Positions 53,828 through 62,917 of a stretch of 64,000 bases of DNA are shown here, piece after piece. The stretch's first letter is position 1, and each line of letters begins with the position of its first letter. The stretch spans positions 62,001 through 126,000 of the forward strand of contig CAWELH010000008.1 in the NCBI GenBank assembly GCA_963809925.1. Reading direction: 5' to 3'. A program made the position numbers and the translations under genes. Source of the DNA: DASQZK01 sp963809925 (GTDB lineage Bacteria; Bacteroidota; Bacteroidia; Bacteroidales; GCA-2748055). Under the pieces are notes generated by a model, which had not been told where the DNA came from, did no database searches, and worked only from the letters and a program-made list of their open reading frames with translations.

Positions 53828-54056
53828 TAAATCATTATTTATCATAAATACAATATCCTGAAACCTCTTTTTTGATTTAACAGGATGAAATTCCTGAATA
53901 TCAACGTTTCATAAATAACAATAAACACAACTGAAATTGTAATAATACAAGATCAGTATAAACCCATGCCGCTACTTATTCACTGATTTTAAATGATTTA
54001 TATTCAATCACACGAAAAAGTGCAGAAAGAAAAAGCCAACATATTGATTATTATGA

Positions 54057-54070
54057 TATATTTGTTCATA
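54057..54070 (+). promoter_or_regulatory. -7 box and candidate operator of the aldolase-kinase operon
   Basis: TATATTTG (54057-54064) is a perfect TAnnTTTG box and overlaps ATTTGTTCATA (54060-54070). The start site should lie about 30 bases before the ATG 54103. Binding here would block the promoter. Confidence 0.55.
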
Positions 54071-54102
54071 TTAATTCACATACAATCAAACCCATTACAG
54101 CC

Positions 54103-54921
54103 ATGAATGGAAAGCGACTACGACTTGATAAGCTATTCAGCACTTCGGGAAATGCAGTCATCATAGCCATCGATCACGGCATGTTTGACGGACCCATCCC
54201 GGGGATGACTGACCTGAAGGTCACAGCTGAAAAAATAAACCCTGTTGTGGATGCTGTTCTGCTGAGTCCGGGTATGCTGAAGCAACTGGGTAACGTCTTC
54301 AACTTCAAAGGAGCACCGATGCCGGTTGTACGTCTCAACTGGAGTTCGGTGTATTGTTTTCACTGGAACTACAACAAGGCCTATACCGTGCTGGCGCAAA
54401 CCGTGGAAGAAGCCGTATCCAATGGTGCTGAAATTGTACTGGCATCACTCACCCTTCAGACAGGAAGTGAAGAAAATGATGCCCACAATGTCGGGATTTA
54501 CAGCCGCCTGGTAAATGAAGCAGATAAACTTGGGATCCCGGTGGTTGGTGAGTATTTTCCTACCCATTCCGACCAACTCACCAAAGAGGAGATGCAGGAG
54601 CAGGTTTATACCTCCTGCCGTATTCTGAGTGAGCTGGGCTGTGACCTGATCAAGACCTTTTACACCATGAACTTTAAGGAAGTTACCTCCTCATGTCCTG
54701 TACCCATCCTCGGACTTGGTGCGGAAAAGAAACCAACGCAGCTGGAAGCGCTCGAACTGGCAAGGGACGAGATACGGGATGGGGCAAGAGGCGTGGTCTT
54801 TGGTCGAAACGCGATCCAGGTTCCTGATCCGTCCGGATTCCAGGCTGCACTGGTTGAAGTGGTCAAGAAGGGCCTGACACCAGCGGAAGCGGTAAAAAAA
54901 TTCAACCTGAAAGATAAGTAA
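54103..54921 (+). CDS. DhnA/LsrF-type class I aldolase
   Basis: A 272-residue TIM-barrel aldolase of the DhnA/FbaB/LsrF family. Key blocks: VIIAIDHGMFDGPIPGM near residue 20 (conserved Asp-His), LGIPVVGEYFPTH near 145, and CDLIKTFYTMNF near 180, whose lysine would form the Schiff base. GARGVVFGRNAIQVPDPSGF near 230 is the phosphate-binding end. The family includes class I fructose-bisphosphate aldolases and LsrF/YihT-like enzymes acting on other ketose phosphates. In this locus it would split a ketose phosphate made by the isomerase and kinase. It is followed 11 bases later by the kinase. Confidence 0.85.
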   Translation: MNGKRLRLDKLFSTSGNAVIIAIDHGMFDGPIPGMTDLKVTAEKINPVVDAVLLSPGMLKQLGNVFNFKGAPMPVVRLNWSSVYCFHWNYNKAYTVLAQTVEEAVSNGAEIVLASLTLQTGSEENDAHNVGIYSRLVNEADKLGIPVVGEYFPTHSDQLTKEEMQEQVYTSCRILSELGCDLIKTFYTMNFKEVTSSCPVPILGLGAEKKPTQLEALELARDEIRDGARGVVFGRNAIQVPDPSGFQAALVEVVKKGLTPAEAVKKFNLKDK

Positions 54922-54932
54922 CCTCAGGCAGC

Positions 54933-56492
54933 ATGAGTGAAGAATCCAAAGCATTCGTTATAGGCATCGATGCCGGGACAACATCCATCAAAGGTCTGCT
55001 ACTGAGTACTGACGGGCAAATCGTAGCTTCCGCGGGAGAGGAATATACCCTGGATACCGGACCGGGCGATATTTGTGAGGTCGACCCGGAGATATACTGG
55101 GAAGTCACCTGTCGTGTCATCCGCCGCCTGGTTACTGAATCCGGTAAAGAACCTGCTGCGATCCGGGGGCTGGCCTTTGCCAGTCAGGGCGAAACGCTGA
55201 TTGTTGTTGACTCCGACGGGAAACCTTTGAGGAAGGCCATTGTATGGCTCGATAACCGTTCGGTGGCAGAAGCCGGAATGCTGGAAAAGCATTTCGGCAG
55301 CCAGAAGATCATGGATGTTACCGGACAACCGGAAGTCCAGGCTATCTGGCCGGCAACACGAATTTTATGGCTGAAGTCCCACGAAGCGGACGTATTCGCC
55401 CAAACACACAAGTTCCTGCTCGTAGAGGACTTCCTGATGTTCAAACTCACCGGTAATTATTTCTGCGAACATTCACTGGTGTCCTCCACCCTGTATTTCG
55501 ACATCAATACCAAAACCTGGTGGGATGAAATGCTTGCATTTCTGGGCATTACACCGGCACACCTTCCCGAACCGCTGCCATCCGGTTCGGTAACAGGGAA
55601 TCTTACCGCAAAGGCAGCTGCACTTACCGGACTGGATCCCAAAACCATGGTTGTAACAGGTGCTTACGATCATCCTGCAGGTGCCATAGGAGCAGGGAAT
55701 CTTAGATCAGGAATGGTTACACTGACCATCGGTGCCTCCATGGCAATGTGTGTTACGCTCGGGAAACCCGTAACGGATATCAGTCTGAAACTTCCCTGCC
55801 AGTGTCACGCACTTCCGGGTATGTACTTCCTTCTTCCCTATGCCCAAACTGCCGGTATGGTACTGAAATGGTTCAGGGACGAATTCGGACCGGCAGAAAA
55901 ATCCACGGGCCCTGAACAACGTACAAATGCATATGATCTGCTGACCAAAGAGGCAGAGGGAGTACCTCCGGGAGCGGAAGGACTGATCATGCTGCCTCAC
56001 TTTATGGGAACAGGATCACCGGAATTCAAGACAACAGTACGAGGAGTATTTGCCGGCATCACCCTGGGAACGCACCGGGGCCACTTTGTGCGTTCAATCC
56101 TGGAAGCTGTTGCAGCAACTATCGAGCGTAATTTGGAAGTTATGAAGGAAAAGGGGGCGAATGTAAGTGAGATCACACTCCTGGGAGGCGGCGCCAAAAG
56201 CCGACTCTGGGCGCAGATCATTGCCGATATGACCGGTTTGCCGGTGGTGACAAATACTCAGGAGGAACAAGCCGCTCTGGGTGCTGCCATGTTCGCAGGT
56301 ACCGGAATTGGCATGTTCAGGGATATCAATGAGGCTTCTGCCCGCTGCGTAAGCGATGTCACCCGTTATGAACCGGATGCCGTGAATTATGCCTTATACA
56401 GAAAAATTTATAAGAGATACCTAAGCCTTTATAGTCATCTTGAGGGATTCTGGGATATCCCCCCGGATGAACCGAAGGTGCCTGGTCCCTGA
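54933..56492 (+). CDS. FGGY family carbohydrate kinase
   Basis: A 519-residue sugar kinase of the xylulokinase/rhamnulokinase/fuculokinase superfamily. Motifs: VIGIDAGTTSIKGLLLS at residues 9-25 (first phosphate loop), IVWLDNRSVAEAGMLEKHF near 105, VVTGAYDHPAGAIGAGNL near 240 (catalytic Asp) and ITLLGGGAKSRLWAQIIA near 415 (adenosine loop). It should phosphorylate a ketose for cleavage by the adjacent aldolase. The substrate cannot be read from the sequence. The 11-base spacing shows an operon with the aldolase. Confidence 0.9.
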   Translation: MSEESKAFVIGIDAGTTSIKGLLLSTDGQIVASAGEEYTLDTGPGDICEVDPEIYWEVTCRVIRRLVTESGKEPAAIRGLAFASQGETLIVVDSDGKPLRKAIVWLDNRSVAEAGMLEKHFGSQKIMDVTGQPEVQAIWPATRILWLKSHEADVFAQTHKFLLVEDFLMFKLTGNYFCEHSLVSSTLYFDINTKTWWDEMLAFLGITPAHLPEPLPSGSVTGNLTAKAAALTGLDPKTMVVTGAYDHPAGAIGAGNLRSGMVTLTIGASMAMCVTLGKPVTDISLKLPCQCHALPGMYFLLPYAQTAGMVLKWFRDEFGPAEKSTGPEQRTNAYDLLTKEAEGVPPGAEGLIMLPHFMGTGSPEFKTTVRGVFAGITLGTHRGHFVRSILEAVAATIERNLEVMKEKGANVSEITLLGGGAKSRLWAQIIADMTGLPVVTNTQEEQAALGAAMFAGTGIGMFRDINEASARCVSDVTRYEPDAVNYALYRKIYKRYLSLYSHLEGFWDIPPDEPKVPGP

Positions 56493-56600
56493 TCAAACAT
56501 CTTAATTACATCCTTTTTTGTAAATTTATAGCTGATTCCCAACTTCTACCAATATCCGACATTAATACCACCCTGGTGGAAACGGAAAAACCTGCATGAA

Positions 56601-58823
56601 ATGAAAAAAATATCACGCTTGGCATCCTCATTGGCGATTATGCTCCTGATCGCCATTCCCGGGTTGTTAAAAGCCCAGGAAAATAAGGGCTGGTTTCCAC
56701 TATCAACGGATGATGATTTCTCTGCATCGGTTACCGGTATGGAAAATTGGCTCGACAAACCGGCAGGCAGACACGGCTTCCTGGGCATGAAGGGTGAACA
56801 GCTCGTCTTTGAAGACGGCACGCCGGTAAAGTTCTGGGGGGTGAATATTGCCGACTACAGGGTATATGTTGATAAGGCAAAAAGCGGGAAATGGGCCGAT
56901 TACCTGGCTAAATATGGGATAAACGCTGTCCGTTTTCACAAGTTTACCTGGTCGGGCTATGAAAATCTTGATACATCGACCTTTATCGAAACCGGACTTC
57001 TCGACAAACTGGATTATTTCGACGCACAGCTAAAGAAAAGAGGAATCTATTCCGCCTGGTCACATATCTACGGACATCGCCCGCAACCCGGCGACAGTTC
57101 AAAAATGCTCGCTTATGAGGAAGTGAAAAATGCCGGTTCGGCACATCTTACCGGGTCAACCATCGGGCTTGTAAATTTCGCCCCCGACCTGCAGGATCTG
57201 AGTATCGGGCTCACGGTAAACCTGCTGAATCATCGCAATCCCTATACCGGACTGCGCTATGCTGATGACCCTTCACTGGCATACATTGAATTGCAAAATG
57301 AAGACGACATCTTTTTCCCTACTACCCAGAAATGGGTCGAGCAATGTCCATCGTATAAGAAACTATTTTGTGAGATGTTCTCCGACTGGCTGAAAGATAA
57401 ATACGGAAGCCAGGAAAACCTGGAGAAAGCATGGGGAGAGCAGGGATTGAACGCATTTCCCGAATACCAGAAAAATGAAAGTCTGGGAGCACGAAACATA
57501 TATCCCGTGGCCAATCAATGGTTTTTTGGCAGCGAAGGACTGGAAGCGAAAAAAGAGATTGCACAGAGACTCTTTGATACTGCGCGCTTTCTGTATGAAT
57601 GTCAGAATAATTTTTACAGCAGATATATCAAAGCCATTCGTGCTACCGGTTTCAAAGGTGCTATTGTAGGCAGTTGCTGGCAGGCTGGCGACAACCTGAG
57701 CCACTACTATAATTTGTATGCCGATTTTCAGGCCGGAATTGTTGACCGGCACAACTACTATGGCGGAGGTGCAGGAGGCAATAATATCAAAGCCGGCCGG
57801 ATAAACCGAAAAAATGCAGCAATGGTGGGCAGCCCGGGTTCAGGACTTTTGAGTACAGGGATGCAGATGGTTAAGGATGCCCCATTTTCAATGTCGGAGT
57901 GGATGAGTGAGCTGCCAAATGAATGGACGGCTGAGTCATCCCCCATCATCGCCATATATGGCATGGGGCTTCAGGGATGGGATGCCAGCTTCGCCTATGC
58001 CTGCAACAGCCAGAGTTTTACTTCTACGCTTGAAGCTCCCAATCATGGTGTATTCACCACCGACTCACCCTTGCAGGCCGGACTCTACCCTGCTCTGACA
58101 AGAATGATCTACCGGGGTGATGTGGCCGAGGGTGAACAGGTATCGGTCAGAAATGTGAACATTCCTTCCTTGCAGGACGGAAAATTGGGTTTCCGGGATG
58201 TCGTCCGCCAGGATAAGGATGTCAAGTCTTTCTCAGGCTTCGTACCTCCTGAAGCACTCGCTGCCGGAAAGGTGGAAGTAGCCTTCACCAGCTCATTTGA
58301 ACCAACCGTACCTGCCAACCTCTCACCCTGGATCGACACAATAAGTAAAACCATCACCTCAACCACCGGACAGCTTACCTGGGATTATTCCGGGAAAGGC
58401 TTTTTTACAATAAATACCCCGGGCACACAAGGCGTGGCAGGCTTTGCCGGAAACAAAACCATTAAACTGGATGATGTAACGATCACTACTGAAAATCTTT
58501 TCGCCGTTATCCTGATCACCAGTCTGGAAAAGGAAGGGAACCTTAGTGGATCACACCGCCTCCTGGTCACATCCATCGCCCGGGCACGAAATACCGGTAT
58601 GTCATACAACAATGACGAAACCGAACTCCTTTCCACAGGCACTGCCCCGGTCATTATGGAACCGGTGAAATTCAACATCACCCTGAAACGAAAAGGAATA
58701 CCCATCGTCACTATTTTGGATCATGCCGGACGGATGACATCAGAAACGATAAAGACGGACGGAAAAATCATCCGTTTTGACGGAGAAAAGACAAAGACGT
58801 TTTATTATTTGATTGAATATTGA
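56601..58823 (+). CDS. GH5-like secreted glycoside hydrolase
   Basis: A 740-residue exported protein (signal peptide MLLIAIPGLLKAQ). The (beta/alpha)8 domain resembles clan GH-A: VKFWGVNIADYRVY near 75, AKYGINAVRFHKFTWSGYEN near 110, the probable acid/base Asn-Glu in YIELQNEDDIFF near 230 and a possible nucleophile Glu in FSMSEWMSELPNEW near 435. A beta-rich C-terminal part follows from about 540. Clan GH-A enzymes split beta-glycosidic links; the specific substrate is unknown. It lies 108 bases after the kinase and 57 before the rhamnosidase, suggesting work on the same glycan. Confidence 0.75.
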   Translation: MKKISRLASSLAIMLLIAIPGLLKAQENKGWFPLSTDDDFSASVTGMENWLDKPAGRHGFLGMKGEQLVFEDGTPVKFWGVNIADYRVYVDKAKSGKWADYLAKYGINAVRFHKFTWSGYENLDTSTFIETGLLDKLDYFDAQLKKRGIYSAWSHIYGHRPQPGDSSKMLAYEEVKNAGSAHLTGSTIGLVNFAPDLQDLSIGLTVNLLNHRNPYTGLRYADDPSLAYIELQNEDDIFFPTTQKWVEQCPSYKKLFCEMFSDWLKDKYGSQENLEKAWGEQGLNAFPEYQKNESLGARNIYPVANQWFFGSEGLEAKKEIAQRLFDTARFLYECQNNFYSRYIKAIRATGFKGAIVGSCWQAGDNLSHYYNLYADFQAGIVDRHNYYGGGAGGNNIKAGRINRKNAAMVGSPGSGLLSTGMQMVKDAPFSMSEWMSELPNEWTAESSPIIAIYGMGLQGWDASFAYACNSQSFTSTLEAPNHGVFTTDSPLQAGLYPALTRMIYRGDVAEGEQVSVRNVNIPSLQDGKLGFRDVVRQDKDVKSFSGFVPPEALAAGKVEVAFTSSFEPTVPANLSPWIDTISKTITSTTGQLTWDYSGKGFFTINTPGTQGVAGFAGNKTIKLDDVTITTENLFAVILITSLEKEGNLSGSHRLLVTSIARARNTGMSYNNDETELLSTGTAPVIMEPVKFNITLKRKGIPIVTILDHAGRMTSETIKTDGKIIRFDGEKTKTFYYLIEY

Positions 58824-58880
58824 ATGCTTTTTTTTGCTTTCATCATTCCGGCATAGCCATCAAAACAAATTTATTCAACC

Positions 58881-61661
58881 ATGAAATTATCCATTCTCAC
58901 TACTGCGCTCCTTTTCATTACCACACTGGCAAAGGCCATTCTTCCGGCTCCGGAAGAACTGAAGGTAAATTATATCGAACATCCAATGGGTATCGATGTC
59001 ACTCCTGTTTTTTCCTGGGAATATACCAGTGTGGAGCGCAATGCCGTTCAGCGTGCATACCAGCTGATCGTTGCTGATAACCTCAAGGATATTGAAGCCG
59101 GTAAAGGTACACTGTGGGATTCAAAAAAGGTTGACACAAGGAATACCCTGGGTATTGCCTATGCCGGAAAAACGCTGAAGCCGGCGACCAGATATTACTG
59201 GAAGGCGAGAGCGTGGGATGGGAACGGGAACCTGTCCCCGTATTCTGAAACAAACTGGTTTGAAACGGGTCTCCTTACGGAAGATGACTGGAAGGGGGAA
59301 TGGATCGGCGACGGATCTGAACCTCCGGCAAAGGACGAGGATTTCTATAAGAAGATCCCTGCCCCGCTTTTCAGAAAGACGTTCGATGTAACAAAAAAAA
59401 TCAGTACAGCCAGGCTGTATATTTGCGGTCTCGGTTATAACGATGTATACATCAACGGTAAAAAGGCCGGAGATATCTGGCTGGATCCGGGCTGGACACA
59501 ATTTGCCAAAACGGTGTATTATAATGTCATTGATATAACCGGTCAACTGAATCCCGGTAAAAACGGTATCGGGGTAATCCTGGGCAATGGATGGTATAAC
59601 CCAATGCCACTGAAGGTGTTTGGCAGAAATTTGAGGACTATACTCACCATCGGTCAGCCGGTTTTACGCTGTCAGCTTAAGATCGATTATGATGACGGAA
59701 CATCACAGGTAATTGTGAGCGACGAAAGCTGGAAAACATCTGAAAGTCCCATTATCAGAAACAACCTATATCTCGGTGAATGGTACGACGCAAGTATGGA
59801 GCAGCCCGGATGGAGTACACCTGATTTCAACGATAAAAACTGGAAGAAAGCCAAAATATCCAACGGACCAGCCGGGAAACTGACATGGGAATACATTCCC
59901 CCGGTGCGACAGTTTCAGCGCTTAAAGGCGGTTCAGATCACGGAACCTAAACCTGGCGTGTATGTGTATGATCTCGGACAGAATTTCGCCGGCGTAATAC
60001 GCTTTAAGAGCCAGACACCGGCGGGTACCGCGATTGTTTTTCGTTATGCTGAAATCGTGAATCCGGATCATTCGATCAACGTCAACACAACGGCAGCCGG
60101 CCAGATTAAACACCCTGGGCAGGGCGGGCCCGGGGCGCCTGATGTTGCATGGCAGGAAGACCGGTATTACAGCAATGGCAAGGGAGTTGAAGTATTTGAA
60201 CCACAATTCATATTCCATGGATTCAGGTACGTTGAAGTCACCGGACTTCCTTACAAGCCTTCCCTGGATGACCTGGAAGGGCTGGTCCTGCACTCCGATA
60301 TCCGCGACATTTCAGAATTCAGCTGCTCAAATGGCCTCTTTAATCAGATTCAACATATAACCGAATGGGCTATGCTAAGCAATGTGTTTAGTGTTGAATC
60401 CGATTGCCCGGCCCGTGAGAAATTCGGCTACGGAGGCGATATGGTCACCGTAAGTGAAGCCTATATGAATAACTTCGATATGAGTACCTTCTATCAGAAG
60501 GCAGTTCGTGACTTTGAAAGAGATTCCCGCCCGTCGGGCGGCATGACCGAATGCGCACCCGATAACAGCATCAATGAACGGGGACTGGAAAGGGGTACCG
60601 GACCGGTTGGATGGACGCTTGCTCATCCATTCCTGCTGTACCAGTTGTATAAATACTACGGGAACGAGGATATCGTGCGGGAGCAGTACCCAGCACTGAA
60701 AAAACTGGTCGACTTTTATCATGAACGCACTCCCGATAACCTGATCATGGATGGCATCGGCGACCACAACAGCGTTGACGAGCGGCCGCGGCCGGTCTCG
60801 GCAACCTCGGCGTACTACCATCATGTTATCATCCTGGCCGAATTCGCAAGACTACTCGGAAAAGATGAGGATGCCAAAAAATACAGCCAGCTGGCCGAAG
60901 AAATTAAAAAAGCCTTTATCGATAAATTTGTGGATCAGAAAACGGGTGAGGTTTTCACCGGCTACGAAGCCTGCCAGGTTTTTGCCCTGTACTACGACCT
61001 GCTACCCGACAACCTCAGACGGAAAGCCATGCAAAAACTTCTCGATGAGATCGTCATCGATCGCCAGGGTCACATGACTACCGGTATCTTTTCAACGAAG
61101 ATGATGCTGAACTACCTCAGCGATCACGGCCGTGATGATATCTCCTTCCTGATGCTCAACCAGAAGGATTTCCCGGGGTACGGCTACATGATCGACAACG
61201 GCGCTACCACGCTCTGGGAAAACTGGGATATCCAGGAACACGATTCCAAAAATCACCCTATGTTCGGCTCTGTGAGTGAATGGTTTTATAAGTCGGTGCT
61301 GGGTATTCAGCAGTCGGAGAATTCGGTGGCTTACAGCGATATTGTCATTAGACCCTCTATCGTGGGCGATCTCACCTGGGCGAAAGGAAGTATTCACACG
61401 GTACGTGGTAAGATTTGCTCGTCGTGGTGGCGCTTCGGCGATGACATTCACCTGGAGGTTACCATCCCTGCCAATACCACGGCGACGATCCATGTGCCGG
61501 TTATTGGAAATGCATTGCCGGATATTTATGAAGGAAATACCCTGGTAGTGTCTAAAGGCGAACCTGCCGGTGCAGATCAAAATGTGAAATTTTCCGGATT
61601 GAACAATGGTGAGTCCGTATTTATGGTTGGATCGGGAACGTACCGGTTTGTGGTCAAATGA
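58881..61661 (+). CDS. Alpha-L-rhamnosidase, glycoside hydrolase family 78
   Basis: A 926-residue inverting alpha-L-rhamnosidase that frees terminal L-rhamnose from glycans or glycosides. A signal peptide (ILTTALLFITTLAKA) is followed by N-terminal Fn3/beta-sandwich domains (FSWEYTSVERNAVQRAYQLI, RYYWKARAWDGNGNLS), a GH78 N-domain, and the (alpha/alpha)6 catalytic domain with FSVESDCPAREKFGYGGDM near 515 and SGGMTECAPDN near 555 (acidic residues). TTLWENWDIQEHDSKNHPMF near 780 and a C-terminal beta-domain complete it. It is the clearest sugar pointer in the locus. It is probably periplasmic or surface-exposed. Confidence 0.93.
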   Translation: MKLSILTTALLFITTLAKAILPAPEELKVNYIEHPMGIDVTPVFSWEYTSVERNAVQRAYQLIVADNLKDIEAGKGTLWDSKKVDTRNTLGIAYAGKTLKPATRYYWKARAWDGNGNLSPYSETNWFETGLLTEDDWKGEWIGDGSEPPAKDEDFYKKIPAPLFRKTFDVTKKISTARLYICGLGYNDVYINGKKAGDIWLDPGWTQFAKTVYYNVIDITGQLNPGKNGIGVILGNGWYNPMPLKVFGRNLRTILTIGQPVLRCQLKIDYDDGTSQVIVSDESWKTSESPIIRNNLYLGEWYDASMEQPGWSTPDFNDKNWKKAKISNGPAGKLTWEYIPPVRQFQRLKAVQITEPKPGVYVYDLGQNFAGVIRFKSQTPAGTAIVFRYAEIVNPDHSINVNTTAAGQIKHPGQGGPGAPDVAWQEDRYYSNGKGVEVFEPQFIFHGFRYVEVTGLPYKPSLDDLEGLVLHSDIRDISEFSCSNGLFNQIQHITEWAMLSNVFSVESDCPAREKFGYGGDMVTVSEAYMNNFDMSTFYQKAVRDFERDSRPSGGMTECAPDNSINERGLERGTGPVGWTLAHPFLLYQLYKYYGNEDIVREQYPALKKLVDFYHERTPDNLIMDGIGDHNSVDERPRPVSATSAYYHHVIILAEFARLLGKDEDAKKYSQLAEEIKKAFIDKFVDQKTGEVFTGYEACQVFALYYDLLPDNLRRKAMQKLLDEIVIDRQGHMTTGIFSTKMMLNYLSDHGRDDISFLMLNQKDFPGYGYMIDNGATTLWENWDIQEHDSKNHPMFGSVSEWFYKSVLGIQQSENSVAYSDIVIRPSIVGDLTWAKGSIHTVRGKICSSWWRFGDDIHLEVTIPANTTATIHVPVIGNALPDIYEGNTLVVSKGEPAGADQNVKFSGLNNGESVFMVGSGTYRFVVK

Positions 61662-61663
61662 TT

Positions 61664-61696
61664 TTATGGGCAGGATCTTTCAGCCTCTTACTTTTG
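61664..61696 (+). promoter_or_regulatory. Promoter of the AAA+ ATPase gene
   Basis: TTTA (61664-61667), 21-nt spacer, TACTTTTG (61689-61696). The -7 box fits the consensus and the -33 box has one mismatch. The start site should be near 61704, upstream of the TTACGTA dyad. Confidence 0.6.
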
Positions 61697-61710
61697 TTTT
61701 CTGATTAGTT

Positions 61711-61743
61711 TTACGTATATTGCGTTACGTAAATTACGTAACG
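61711..61743. promoter_or_regulatory. TTACGTA repeat/dyad operator candidate
   Basis: A perfect inverted repeat CGTTACGTAA-A-TTACGTAACG occupies 61723-61743. Including an upstream copy at 61711-61717, TTACGTA occurs three times (starts 61711, 61725, 61734). It lies between the probable transcription start and the ATG 61755. Confidence 0.7.
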
Positions 61744-61754
61744 TTTAATGCGAA

Positions 61755-62876
61755 ATGAGAAAACCAGCAAATCCATTCATCGTGTCCGGGTATTCGGGCC
61801 CGGCATATTTTTGCGACAGAAAGGAAGAAGTAAACTGGCTGAACGAGCAGTTTTCAAACGAACGCAATGCCATCTTATACTCCTGGAGAAGGATGGGAAA
61901 AACCGTGCTGATCCGGCAATTCTTTTACCATCTTGAGAAAGAAAAAAAAGCAGAGACGGTGTATGTTGACCTCCTGGGAACAACAAGCATGGCCGAAGCA
62001 AACATGAGGATAGCTTCTGCGCTATTTCATCGCTTTGGAGGCATTCAGAGAGGGATGGGAACCAAACTTATGAAACTCCTGGGATCTGTAGGGGCAAGCC
62101 TTGAAATTGATCCGCTCAGCGGAAATCCGAGGGTGACATTCGGACTTGTAAAATCAACTTCTGTCCAGGCATCGCTGGAGGCTTCAGGCCGCTTTCTTTC
62201 GGAAAGAAAAAAACCGGTAGTGATCTGTATCGATGAATTTCAGCAGATTGTAAATTACACGGAGAAAAATGCGGAAGCTGTTTTCCGGACATGGACACAG
62301 GCCCTTCCCTTGATCCGGTTTATCTTCAGCGGCAGTCAGCGACACATCATGATCTCAATGTTCAGCGAAAAATCACGACCCTTTTACCGAAGCGCACAAA
62401 TGAAAAAGATGGATCCGCTGCCCGAAACCGAATATGCCGCTTTTATCTCATCGTTCTTTAAGAAGGCCGGCAGGCCGGTGGTTGCCGCCAGCATTGACAG
62501 GATCTTTACATGGACGCGAATGCAAACTTATTATGTTCAGCTAATTTGTAATAAGCTATACGGAAAAACAGGCAACATCAACGATGCGATGATCGATGAA
62601 ATACTGGAAGAGATCATCCAGCAGGAAATTCCGTTATTCTCTTCATATCAGCAGTTACTAACCCGATACCAGTGGAAATTACTCACCGCAATCGCCAGGG
62701 AGGAACGAACAGTGTCCCCATATTCACAGGCATTCATATCAAAGTATGATCTGGGAGCTGCCAGCTCCGTGAAAACCGGTCTGGATACACTCATAACCAA
62801 GGAAATTGTCATCAGGGATTCCCACGAATATACATTGCAGGATACTCTCCTAATGCGCTGGCTACAACAACTTTAG
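61755..62876 (+). CDS. AAA+ ATPase of the archaeal-type ATPase group
   Basis: A 373-residue P-loop ATPase of the PF01637 type. The Walker A region reads AILYSWRRMGKTVLIRQFFY near 36 with Ser in place of the usual first Gly. Walker B is VVICIDEFQQIV near 155 and sensor 1 is RFIFSGSQRHIM near 190. A winged-helix-like C-terminal domain is suggested by LTRYQWKLLTAIAREE and VKTGLDTLITKEIVIRD, often seen in such proteins. No nuclease or toxin domain is seen. These ATPases are widespread and poorly understood. The strong upstream dyad suggests tight, perhaps self-made, regulation. Confidence 0.8.
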   Translation: MRKPANPFIVSGYSGPAYFCDRKEEVNWLNEQFSNERNAILYSWRRMGKTVLIRQFFYHLEKEKKAETVYVDLLGTTSMAEANMRIASALFHRFGGIQRGMGTKLMKLLGSVGASLEIDPLSGNPRVTFGLVKSTSVQASLEASGRFLSERKKPVVICIDEFQQIVNYTEKNAEAVFRTWTQALPLIRFIFSGSQRHIMISMFSEKSRPFYRSAQMKKMDPLPETEYAAFISSFFKKAGRPVVAASIDRIFTWTRMQTYYVQLICNKLYGKTGNINDAMIDEILEEIIQQEIPLFSSYQQLLTRYQWKLLTAIAREERTVSPYSQAFISKYDLGAASSVKTGLDTLITKEIVIRDSHEYTLQDTLLMRWLQQL

Positions 62877-62917
62877 ATCTGTCTTCTTGTGCCGGGGAAG
62901 CGAAAATGGTTTATCCG

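Larger units (their letters stand above)
53782..54102. other. Divergent control region between the repressor and aldolase genes
   Basis: About 321 A/T-rich bases without a gene. It contains two exact copies, in opposite orientation, of ATTTGTTCATA (minus strand 53817-53827 and plus strand 54060-54070), each near the probable -7 box of the gene it faces. The rest shows no stable hairpin. Confidence 0.6.

Noticed and set aside
41514..61661. Sulfoquinovose (sulfoglycolysis) pathway
   Set aside because: An LsrF/YihT-like aldolase and a GH31 enzyme are in the window, but the GH31 gene is about 40 kb away, the kinase is FGGY rather than the YihV type, and GH78 points to rhamnose instead.
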